From positions 62,001 through 126,000 of the forward strand of contig DFHF01000053.1 in NCBI GenBank assembly GCA_002371825.1: a DNA stretch of 64,000 nt, written 5' to 3'. Every line of letters starts with the position of its first letter. Position 1 is the stretch's first letter. The position numbers were made by a program, and so were the translations under genes. Under the pieces are notes generated by a model, which was not told the origin of the DNA, made no database searches, and worked only from the letters and a program-made list of their open reading frames with translations. This DNA comes from Ruminococcus flavefaciens (GTDB lineage Bacteria > Bacillota > Clostridia > Oscillospirales > Ruminococcaceae). Positions 51,648 to 58,955 of the stretch are shown piece after piece.

Positions 51648-51683
51648 GATACCCGAGTTGTTGCTCGGGTATCAAGCATATAA
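51648..51683 (-). terminator. intrinsic terminator after the hypothetical gene at 51798
   Basis: A perfect 10-bp stem GATACCCGAG (51648-51657) / CTCGGGTATC (51664-51673) with a six-base loop, followed on the minus strand by TTTCATTTATG. It lies about 125 bases beyond the stop of the upstream gene. Confidence 0.6.
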
Positions 51684-51797
51684 AAGCTCCTGGGTATTTT
51701 TTTCATTAATAAAAGTTTCCTGGATTATTCATTATATCACCTCAAAAATTTTGGAGCTATAACATCATCAACTTGAATAAGATCTGTAGCCTTTCTG

Positions 51798-52454
51798 TTA
51801 TTGAACTACAACTATGCAATCAGGATGTGATTCCTGAATCTCCTCCTTTATCTCTTTTTTATTCCAACTGTTATTATCTATTAATATTCTGACGTACTCT
51901 AAAGCTTTCATCTGATTAATTATTGATAATTCATTTTTAGATGATGGTTCAATATAATGAAGTATTTTTATATTATCACATTCTTTTATTAGCGATATAT
52001 CGGAATTATTACAAAGAGGACAAGTAATAAGAGCGTATCCCAATTCGCTGTTATTGCTATGATATTTTGGTTCGCTTGTACTTAGATTATCAAAAAACGA
52101 ATGATTAGCAAAATGTATTGCTGTTTCACCATCATAACTAAAATAAATGTCAACTTTCTCTTTGAACAAATCTTCATCATTCATATATGTTTCTATCCTT
52201 TTTTTGACATCCAAAGCCTCTTTAAACAGATTATTTGTATTTTGTATTGAAAAATCTATATATATGCAATCTTCACAAGTAACACGCTTTAGTTTTATAT
52301 CATCATAGTCATTTTCTTCAATATATGATATGAGCTTTTTTTCTTCTTTATCAGGCGAATTATTAAGTTTTATTATAACAAAGATCGTGGCAATTACTAA
52401 TAATACAAAAGCGATAATGATAAATTTAGTTTTTCGTTTTCTATTGGTTTCCAT
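51798..52454 (-). CDS. membrane-anchored hypothetical protein with Cys pairs
   Basis: A 218-residue, AT-rich gene product with an N-terminal transmembrane helix (about 10-28) and an outer domain. The domain contains CEDC near 60 and CPLC near 147, which could bind metal or form disulfides. No lipobox and no family recognised. It lies in the accessory region with the WYL genes. Confidence 0.6.
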   Translation of the reverse strand: METNRKRKTKFIIIAFVLLVIATIFVIIKLNNSPDKEEKKLISYIEENDYDDIKLKRVTCEDCIYIDFSIQNTNNLFKEALDVKKRIETYMNDEDLFKEKVDIYFSYDGETAIHFANHSFFDNLSTSEPKYHSNNSELGYALITCPLCNNSDISLIKECDNIKILHYIEPSSKNELSIINQMKALEYVRILIDNNSWNKKEIKEEIQESHPDCIVVVQ

Positions 52455-52612
52455 TACAAATCTCCTCTTATCGTTTCTTCAAGGAAATAATACTGCTGAG
52501 AATATTTTCTTAAACGTTTTTCATCTATATTTTTTGCTGTACAGATCTTAACGCCCCTGCTTAATATATTCAAATTTTATCACAATGATAAATTGATGTC
52601 AATTGATATTTT

Positions 52613-52697
52613 ATGACATTTATTTACAGAACAACGTATAATAGGTACAAAAAACAAAGAGTACAACAACTTTTATGATGTTGTACTCTTTTTCATA
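52613..52697. promoter_or_regulatory. promoter immediately followed by a bidirectional terminator hairpin
   Basis: ATGACA (52613-52618), an 18-bp spacer and TATAAT (52637-52642) resemble a vegetative plus-strand promoter. The predicted start is followed within ten bases by a perfect 13-bp stem AAAGAGTACAACA (52656-52668) / TGTTGTACTCTTT (52679-52691), then TTC. T-runs flank the stem on both strands. A transcript from here would be only about 45 nucleotides. Confidence 0.45.
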
Positions 52698-52808
52698 TTA
52701 ATGCAAATCAACTAAAGCTTTTATTGCTTTGATCAATGCAGCATGATATACCCTTTACATTTATTAGACTGTCCAGCGTTCAAAAATTCTCACCATGATT
52801 TTGATTTT

Positions 52809-52867
52809 TTGATATGCAAATTAGATCCTGAAGAATAGATGCTCAGGATTTTTGTTGTGAGACAAGA
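52809..52867 (+). repeat. MITE-like dispersed repeat, copy B (left half only)
   Basis: This matches the first 59 bases of the repeat (TTGATATGCAAATTAGATCC..., through TTTTTGTTGTGAGACAAG) and then diverges. The right end with TTGGTACATCAAT is absent, so it is a truncated copy. Confidence 0.7.
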
Positions 52868-52951
52868 CAGAAAACTGCCGCCTTGCTGATACAGTATCAG
52901 ACACACCTGTTTCATTGGCTGATAACCGGCATTTCCCGTATCTGCTGAGCC

Positions 52952-52980
52952 TTGACATTTACTGCTTTATCTGCTATGAT
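52952..52980 (+). promoter_or_regulatory. sigma-A-type promoter of the two-component operon
   Basis: TTGACA (52952-52957), a 17-bp spacer and TATGAT (52975-52980) lie about 60 bases upstream of the histidine kinase start. Confidence 0.75.
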
Positions 52981-53042
52981 TAAAATAAGTTTAAGGCAGG
53001 CTCGCTCAAAGGACGCAGTGCTGCTTTAAGTGGGAGGACACT

Positions 53043-54656
53043 ATGAAAATAAGCATTATTTCTGCAATATTGCTCGTATCCGGACTTTGCGGCATGATAG
53101 GTTCCCTGACATGGGTGCTCAGCCGTGGGAACCGCAACCGCCTGACACGGCTGTTTATCAGCTGTCAGGCTTCGATAGTGCTATGGATAGTTTCCGAGCT
53201 TCTCATTCAGTTTTCAGAAACCCAGCCGCAGTACTGGATAAGCTATCTTATCGGAAATGCGGGTATCAGCTGTTTCAGTCCCCTTTGGCTCATGCTTACC
53301 GCAGAATACGCAGAGTCAACGCTGAAGCTAAGAAAGCGGCTGAATTTCACTCTGCTTATCTCAGTTGCTTCAATGCTTGTCATATCAACGAACAGGCATC
53401 ATCATCTCTACTACTCAGTATTTGATGCCGGAGAAGTCAGATACGGACCACTCTTCTATTTTTTCCAGCTTATTTACTATATATTGATTATTTCCGGTCT
53501 GATACTCATCGGGCTTAAACACAGGCGCAGACATGAGCGCATTAACAAACAGTCCATTCTGCTGATGCTTTCTTCTGCGATACCGCTTATTGTAAACACT
53601 CTTTCGATAGCTGACTTCTTCCATTCCAATCTCCGCCTGACGCCGTTTATTTTCGGGCTCTCCAGTCTGCTGATAATCATAGGTCTCGGCAGATACGGCC
53701 TGCTGAATATCAACAACATCGCTATATATGATACGATAAACAACATCGACAGCGGAGTTATCATCTTCAAGGCAAACGGTCAGGTATCCTATAAGAATAT
53801 GTATACGAACGATCTTCCGTTTTTGCAGGACATCGAAAACATTCAGCAGTTCATAAGTGCTGTTTCGGAAGCGTCCGGTCAGAAGATACCGGAGAATTTC
53901 TCCGCAGCGGAAATAAAATGCGGTGATGAATACTACAGTCTGAAGCAGTCTGACTGCGATGACAACAGCGGCAAACTCGTCGCCCGTACTGTCACTATCA
54001 CAAATGTTACTGAGTATCATGAGCATATGATAGCTGAAAAGCAGCTCAGTCTCGAACAGGAACGCAACCGCATAGCTCAGGAAATGCACGACTCAGCAGG
54101 TCACACTTTCACGATGATAAGCGCTCTTGCAAGAATGCTGAAGTCCGATGTGCAGGCTGAAAAGCGTGACACAGCCGACACTCTTGAAAAGCTCTCGGAA
54201 ATTGACGGACTGTCAAGAAGCGGTGTTACTCAGCTCCGCTGTACCATTAATAATCTCCGTGACCAGCAGTTCATGGCTTCGGTCACAAATGCAGTGCAGT
54301 CTGTTATAACAGCCGTCCGAAGTGTTGAAACTGAGCTCTGCATACAGGGCGAAGAGGACGAGCGTTATCAGTTCTGCATCAGAGAGATATACGAAAACTG
54401 CCGTGAGACTATCACGAATACTCTTCGCTACTCCAACGCAGATAAGATAGACATCATCCTTAAATTCCTGCCGGACCGCCTCGAGCTCCATATACTCGAC
54501 AACGGTGACGGCTGCGGCAATATCGAAGAACACAACGGCCTGCAAGGTATCCGCAGCCGTACTGAAAAGCTCGGCGGTGAAGTAAGATTCATGTCCGTGG
54601 CAAACGAGGGATTTCACACAAGTATCCGCATACCTGTCAGGGAGGTCAAGATATGA
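53043..54656 (+). CDS. NarL-type sensor histidine kinase with N-terminal 7TM region
   Basis: A 537-residue membrane kinase. The first 230 residues hold about seven transmembrane helices (histidine-kinase N-terminal 7TM type), followed by a PAS-like linker (about 235-330). The HisKA_3 dimerisation helix has the phosphoacceptor His349 in RIAQEMHDSAGH. The HATPase domain contains ENCRETITNTLRYSNA and LDNGDGCG, GLQGIRSR. The start follows GGGAGG. It overlaps its response regulator by four bases. The signal is unknown; the 7TM sensor suggests a membrane or lipid-soluble cue. Confidence 0.92.
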   Translation: MKISIISAILLVSGLCGMIGSLTWVLSRGNRNRLTRLFISCQASIVLWIVSELLIQFSETQPQYWISYLIGNAGISCFSPLWLMLTAEYAESTLKLRKRLNFTLLISVASMLVISTNRHHHLYYSVFDAGEVRYGPLFYFFQLIYYILIISGLILIGLKHRRRHERINKQSILLMLSSAIPLIVNTLSIADFFHSNLRLTPFIFGLSSLLIIIGLGRYGLLNINNIAIYDTINNIDSGVIIFKANGQVSYKNMYTNDLPFLQDIENIQQFISAVSEASGQKIPENFSAAEIKCGDEYYSLKQSDCDDNSGKLVARTVTITNVTEYHEHMIAEKQLSLEQERNRIAQEMHDSAGHTFTMISALARMLKSDVQAEKRDTADTLEKLSEIDGLSRSGVTQLRCTINNLRDQQFMASVTNAVQSVITAVRSVETELCIQGEEDERYQFCIREIYENCRETITNTLRYSNADKIDIILKFLPDRLELHILDNGDGCGNIEEHNGLQGIRSRTEKLGGEVRFMSVANEGFHTSIRIPVREVKI

Positions 54657-55276
54657 TAAAAATACTTTTGGCAGACGATGTACCGATCCTGCGAGCCGGT
54701 CTGAAAGCAGTCATCTCAGGAGACAGCGAGCTTAAAGTCGTCGGCGAGGCCTCTAACGGCAAAGAGGCTTTTGAGATGTCGACCCGCCTGCAGCCGGATG
54801 TTGTGCTTATGGATATGCGTATGCCGGATTTCGACGGCAGCTACGGTACACGTCAGATAAAAGCTGCTCTTCCGGGGATAAAGGTCCTCGTACTGACCAC
54901 CTTCGACGATCAGGAAACTGTTGACCGTGCTGTGGCAGCCGGTGCAGACGGCTATATCCTCAAGGAAATGGACAACGATAAGATAGTCAGCTCCATAAAG
55001 GCTGTCGCAGGCGGTATCAATGTATTCTGCGACAATATCTTCCAGTCCATAAAGAGAAATGTTATCCAGCCGGCACCTAAGGACTTCGGACTGACAGAGC
55101 GTGAGGTAAACTTCATACGCCTTATCTGTGACGGCGCTGACAACAAGGAGATCTCAGCAAAGCTTTTTCTTGCCGAAGGAACAGTTCGCAACGGCATTTC
55201 CCGCCTTCTTGAAAAGCTGGACCTGAAGGACCGTACACAGCTTGCAGTTTTTGCAATAAAAAACAATATAGTCTGA
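54653..55276 (+). CDS. NarL/LuxR-family response regulator
   Basis: A 207-residue regulator with a receiver domain (1-120, acidic pocket Asp8/Asp9, phosphorylated Asp54 in VVLMDMRMPD, Lys at ILKEMDND) and a C-terminal LuxR-type helix-turn-helix (about 140-205: LTEREVNFIRLICDGADNKE, SAKLFLAEGTVRNGISRL). It is translationally coupled to the kinase (ATGA). No target gene is apparent beside it; the operon ends in a strong terminator. Confidence 0.94.
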   Translation: MIKILLADDVPILRAGLKAVISGDSELKVVGEASNGKEAFEMSTRLQPDVVLMDMRMPDFDGSYGTRQIKAALPGIKVLVLTTFDDQETVDRAVAAGADGYILKEMDNDKIVSSIKAVAGGINVFCDNIFQSIKRNVIQPAPKDFGLTEREVNFIRLICDGADNKEISAKLFLAEGTVRNGISRLLEKLDLKDRTQLAVFAIKNNIV

Positions 55277-55285
55277 CATATCAAA

Positions 55286-55340
55286 CTGAGGACCGCCTAT
55301 TCTGTTCCGGAATGAAAAGGCGGTCCTCAGTTTTTTATTT
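55286..55340 (+). terminator. intrinsic terminator of the two-component operon
   Basis: A perfect 13-bp stem CTGAGGACCGCCT (55286-55298) / AGGCGGTCCTCAG (55318-55330) is followed by TTTTTTATTT. Confidence 0.88.
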
Positions 55341-55358
55341 AAAAGCAAATACTTTGAT

Positions 55359-55943
55359 CTATTTATTGATCCCACCTGCGGTCATTCGTCTTATAAGCAC
55401 AGCCCCGTTATCCCTGAGCCATTTGTGCCACTTGTCGTAATCCGGAAAGATACGGTAGACCTCAGCATAGAACGCTTTGGAATGATCCATATGAAGCCGG
55501 TGACAGAGCTCATGGACAACTACTGAATCAAGAACCTCCGGCGGCGCCGCCATGAGCAGGCAGTTGAAATTCAGGTTCCCCTTCGATGTACAGCTCCCCC
55601 ACTTTGTCTTCTGATTCCTTATAATTATCCTGCCGTAGGAAACTCCCAGTTTTTCTGCGTAAAGCTTCACTCTCCCCGGTATGATCTCTGCGGCCTGCTG
55701 TGCCATAGCTTTTATATCCTGAGCTGTAAAGGGCGGCAGCTGTTCCAGCTCACGATTGCGCCGGATAGCTCTTTCGGTATGAGTTCTTATCCACTTTTCG
55801 CTTTTAATTATAAAATCTTCAATATCTTTATATGAACAGCGCAGAGGCACTCTGACGATAAGATGTCCGTCATCAGCTATCTGCAAGGCAAGAGTTTTCC
55901 GTCTGCTGCGGATGATCTCCGTATCCTGTCTAATGCTTTCCAA
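55359..55943 (-). CDS. YgjP-like metallopeptidase (DUF45/M48 group)
   Basis: A 194-residue protein of the YgjP/DUF45 family, with the gluzincin motif HELCH (His144, Glu145, His148) and third ligand His154 in MDHSKAFY. The preceding WGSC motif (KTKWGSCTSKGNLNFN) is also characteristic. No signal peptide, so cytoplasmic. The family is often encoded near type I restriction systems, but none is seen here. The start is a TTG at 55943, ten bases after AGGAG. Confidence 0.85.
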   Translation of the reverse strand: MESIRQDTEIIRSRRKTLALQIADDGHLIVRVPLRCSYKDIEDFIIKSEKWIRTHTERAIRRNRELEQLPPFTAQDIKAMAQQAAEIIPGRVKLYAEKLGVSYGRIIIRNQKTKWGSCTSKGNLNFNCLLMAAPPEVLDSVVVHELCHRLHMDHSKAFYAEVYRIFPDYDKWHKWLRDNGAVLIRRMTAGGINK

Positions 55944-55994
55944 TCTTGAATATCTCCTTTTTAGTCAATGCCTGATAAAATGCAGGCTGCTTTT

Positions 55995-56078
55995 ATTGAT
56001 GTACCAATTAAATCCTGAAGAATAGATGCGCAGCAAAAAGACAAGCAGATAATTTCAAGAGATAGTTGGTACATCAAT
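55995..56078 (+). repeat. MITE-like dispersed repeat, copy C (internally deleted)
   Basis: Both ends are present (ATTGATGTACCAATTAAATC and AGTTGGTACATCAAT), but the central GGATTTTTGTTGTGAG segment is missing, leaving 84 bases. The two ends form a perfect inverted repeat TTGATGTACCAA/TTGGTACATCAA. Confidence 0.8.
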
Positions 56079-56470
56079 AATAATACCGTGGAAAAACGTA
56101 TCTGTCAATAGCCTTCACTGTATCAGCGCTGTCCGTAATTTATATATTTCTTCCCTTTTCTGTATTTTTATGATATAATGAATGCAAAGCACGCATTGAG
56201 ACTTAAAAAAATATTTCGGGATGCCGGGGGAGCGGCATCCCATACAAAATATCTATGTGATATGGCCAGATTGTAGGGGCGCCCATTGGGCGCCCGTGAA
56301 TGGTCTCATGTTTTACCTGATAATGCGAACGAAAAGCACTCATTGAGACTTTAAAAAAAAATTACAGGATGCCGGGGCGGCATCCACTGCAAAATATCTT
56401 TGTAAAATTGGCAATTATATATATCTTATCCGGCTTTAAAATCAGTTCAAAAAATTTTTTTGAAAATTTT
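56079..56470. other. gap with tandem REP-containing repeats
   Basis: No gene is supported between the repeat and the sigma-factor promoter. A unit of about 85 bases (AAAGCAC(G/T)CATTGAGACTT, A-run, REP hairpin, CAAAATATCT) occurs at about 56176-56258 and again at 56322-56404, about 148 bases apart. Three REP-like palindromes lie here: R4 56218-56249, R5 56271-56295 (opposite orientation) and R6 56366-56393. Confidence 0.65.
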
Positions 56471-56498
56471 TGTAACGTTTCTGAATCTCAAACGTCTA
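56471..56498 (+). promoter_or_regulatory. ECF-type promoter of the sigma operon
   Basis: TGTAACGTTT (56471-56480) and CGTCTAAC (56493-56500), with 16 bases between AAC and CGTC, match the ECF sigma (SigW/SigM/SigX-like) promoter pattern rather than the vegetative one. It lies about 35 bases upstream of the ECF sigma gene, so the operon is probably autoregulated. Confidence 0.75.
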
Positions 56499-56531
56499 AC
56501 TGACAGAAGACCAGGAAAGGAGGTGCGATGA

Positions 56532-57026
56532 TTGGATAAAAAAACTGCTGAAAAATTATATGATACCTGCTATATGCAAGTGTATTCCTATGTGATGACT
56601 TTAGCTAAAGACCAGCATAAAGCTCAGGAAATAACTCAGGAGACCTTTTTCAAGGCGATAACTGCCAAACAGACTTTCCGGGGAGAATCCGAATGTTATT
56701 CATGGCTCTGTGCAATAGCAAAAAATCTTTTTATAGATTCCACAAGAAAGTCCTCACGTTATCAGGACGAGCCTGACGAGACGATCGCAGACAGCGGAAC
56801 TGATATAGAGCAGGGCATTATAGATTCTGAAACCTCTTTCAGGATACATATGCTGCTGCACGATATGGAAGATCCATATAAAGAGGTCTTCGAGCTTCGT
56901 GTATTCGGAGAGCTCTCCTTTGCACAGATAAGCTCAATATTCCGGAAAACCGAATCATGGGCAAGAGTAACCTTTCACCGTGCCAGATTGAAACTTATAG
57001 AAAGGATGAAAGATAATGAAATATAA
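56532..57026 (+). CDS. ECF (sigma-70 family) RNA polymerase sigma factor
   Basis: A 164-residue two-domain ECF sigma: sigma-2 (about 8-75, AQEITQETFFKAIT and WLCAIAKNLFIDSTRK) and sigma-4 (about 105-160, EVFELRVFGELSFAQISSIF and TFHRARLKLIERM). The start is TTG at 56532, eight bases after AAAGGAGGT. An ATG four bases upstream gives only MIG and a stop across the same region. It overlaps its anti-sigma gene by 11 bases. The upstream ECF-type promoter suggests self-activation. Confidence 0.92.
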   Translation: MDKKTAEKLYDTCYMQVYSYVMTLAKDQHKAQEITQETFFKAITAKQTFRGESECYSWLCAIAKNLFIDSTRKSSRYQDEPDETIADSGTDIEQGIIDSETSFRIHMLLHDMEDPYKEVFELRVFGELSFAQISSIFRKTESWARVTFHRARLKLIERMKDNEI

Positions 57027-58011
57027 CTGTGATATGATATCCGATCTTATCCCGCTGTATATTGATAATGTATGCAGTCAGTCCAGCCGGCAGGCTATAG
57101 AAGAACACCTCAGCGAGTGCGCCTCATGCCGGGAGCTTTGCGAAAGCATGAGAGGAAGCAACACGATCCTCGACCAGAATATATCCAGGGAGCGTGACGA
57201 AGTCCTTGTGAAGCAGGCAAAATTCTTCAAAAGACGCAGCGCCATAGCCGGCAGCATTATCGGAGCTGTATTCGCACTTCCGATACTCATATGTCTTATA
57301 GTAAATTTAGCCACAGGAGCCGGACTTACCTGGTTCTTCATAGTTCTTGCGGCTATGTTCATTCCCGCCTCGCTTATAATAGTCCCGCTTATGGCCTACG
57401 AGGATAAATTCTTCTGGACCATAGTTTCATTCACTGCAAGCCTCCTGCTCCTTCTGGGAGTCTGCTGCATCTATTCCGGCGGAAGCTGGTTCCTGACCGC
57501 AGCCACGTCAGTACTTTTCGGACTGACACTGCCTTTTATGCCATTTATAGTAACGGCCAGACCTGTGGCAAAACGTATCGGCAATAACAAGGGGCTTCTC
57601 CTTGTGGCATCATACACCGTGACCTACCTTCTTATGATGATCTGTATAGGCCTGAAAAACGGCTCTGAAGATTTCTTCCGCATTGCCGCAGCCTACTCCA
57701 TCTCACCTATGATATTTATGTGGGGACTGTTTGCACTTATCCGTCTTCCGAAATGGAACGGCCTTCTGAAAGCTGCTTCATGCATACTCTTCTCAGCTGT
57801 AGTATTCTTCTTCTCAGATACGATAGTCCTTCTCACATATGCCGGCAGAACATATATCCCTGAGCTTACCTTCTCTACGGCTACACCTGAAAAAGCAAAC
57901 GGCGCACTGTGCTGGTCAGTACTTGCTGCCGGAGTTGTATTGTCATTCTTATTTGCAATAGCAGGCATTATCAGATCCATAAAAAACAATAAAAAGGAGA
58001 TATCAAAATGA
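57016..58011 (+). CDS. membrane anti-sigma factor with zinc-binding ZAS motif
   Basis: A 331-residue protein. The N-terminal anti-sigma domain has HLSECASC (His31, Cys35, Cys38), the zinc-anti-sigma pattern, after IDNVCSQSSRQ. About eight transmembrane helices follow from residue 75 to the end. It should hold the ECF sigma at the membrane until an envelope signal releases it. The gene is coupled to the sigma gene and overlaps the next gene by four bases. Confidence 0.88.
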   Translation: MKYNCDMISDLIPLYIDNVCSQSSRQAIEEHLSECASCRELCESMRGSNTILDQNISRERDEVLVKQAKFFKRRSAIAGSIIGAVFALPILICLIVNLATGAGLTWFFIVLAAMFIPASLIIVPLMAYEDKFFWTIVSFTASLLLLLGVCCIYSGGSWFLTAATSVLFGLTLPFMPFIVTARPVAKRIGNNKGLLLVASYTVTYLLMMICIGLKNGSEDFFRIAAAYSISPMIFMWGLFALIRLPKWNGLLKAASCILFSAVVFFFSDTIVLLTYAGRTYIPELTFSTATPEKANGALCWSVLAAGVVLSFLFAIAGIIRSIKNNKKEISK

Positions 58012-58823
58012 AAAGATCAGCTAAACTTTTTATAATACTCGCTTCCGCTGTAATAGCCTTCTGCTTTGCAGGCTGCGTGATGTTAAACGATACATACAAG
58101 AACGGAGATGAATATTCCGCCGGGAACACAGAATTTGACGGCAGCAGGATCAAGTCACTTGATATAAGCTGGCGCTCCGGAAGCATTACTGTTTCAAGAC
58201 ATGATAAGGATACCGTCACCGTAACAGAAAGCTGCGGAAGCGATCTTAAGAAAGAGCAGGAGGTCCATACCTGGCTGGACGGAAATGTGCTCCGTATACA
58301 GTTCTGCAAGTCCGGAGAGCCCTTCTTCTTCAAGATGTCTGAAAAGAAGCTTGAAATAAAGATACCCAGAGATATGGAGCTGGATGAGCTCAGCTGCAGC
58401 AGTGCATCAGGAGATATGTTTTTCGAGGATATTGCCGCTGATACTATAAACTGTGCATCTGCCTCCGGCGATATAACCATCGAACAAAAGGGTGAATCCT
58501 CATCCATTAAGGCTGCGGCTTCATCTGGCGATATTGACATAACATCGGATAAAACTGACAAAATAGAGGCAAACAGCTCAAGCGGAGAGATCGTGCTTCG
58601 CCTTAACAGTATGCCTGCCGAAACTGAGGCCGCATCAGCCTCCGGTGATGTTAAGTTATTTGTTCCCGAAAATGCAGACTTTACTGCAAAAGTAGCTGCT
58701 GCATCAGGAGACTTTGATTCAGATATGCCCCTTGTTAAGGAAGACGGCAGATACATCAGCGGAGACGGCTCAAACAAGATAAATATCAGCACTGCCTCAG
58801 GTGATATATCCATCGAGAACTGA
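58008..58823 (+). CDS. DUF4097-type beta-helix lipoprotein
   Basis: A 271-residue lipoprotein with lipobox CFAGC (Cys near 23). The remainder is a repetitive DUF4097/DUF4098-like beta-strand protein with recurring SASGD(I/V/M) motifs (for example SSASGDMFFED, ASASGDITIE, ASSGDIDITSD, STASGDISIE). Such adhesin-like proteins are frequent targets of ECF or LiaFSR envelope-stress operons. It is the third gene here and may be the output or a signalling part. Translation is coupled through ATGA. Confidence 0.85.
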   Translation: MKRSAKLFIILASAVIAFCFAGCVMLNDTYKNGDEYSAGNTEFDGSRIKSLDISWRSGSITVSRHDKDTVTVTESCGSDLKKEQEVHTWLDGNVLRIQFCKSGEPFFFKMSEKKLEIKIPRDMELDELSCSSASGDMFFEDIAADTINCASASGDITIEQKGESSSIKAAASSGDIDITSDKTDKIEANSSSGEIVLRLNSMPAETEAASASGDVKLFVPENADFTAKVAAASGDFDSDMPLVKEDGRYISGDGSNKINISTASGDISIEN

Positions 58824-58884
58824 ATACCGCAATTACAGTATCCGCTTTGACCTTCTTCATCATACCCAAAATACTGTAAGATAA

Positions 58885-58920
58885 AAAAGGCGATGTTTAC
58901 AATTGTAAGCATCGCCTTTT
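58885..58920 (+). terminator. intrinsic terminator of the ECF operon
   Basis: A perfect 11-bp stem AAAAGGCGATG (58885-58895) / CATCGCCTTTT (58910-58920) about 60 bases after the last stop, with the T-run in the right arm. Confidence 0.75.
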
Positions 58921-58955
58921 CATGTAAAGCAGTTATCTGCTGTCCCATTACAAAA

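Larger units (their letters stand above)
52455..53042. other. intergenic region with promoter-hairpin, repeat copy B and the kinase promoter
   Basis: This 588-base gap has no supportable gene. It contains a promoter directly followed by a hairpin (52613-52697), a truncated copy of the MITE-like repeat (52809-52867) and the consensus promoter of the two-component operon (52952-52980). Confidence 0.6.

Noticed and set aside
55359..55943. Part of a type I restriction system because of the YgjP-like peptidase
   Set aside because: No hsdR, hsdM or hsdS genes lie nearby.
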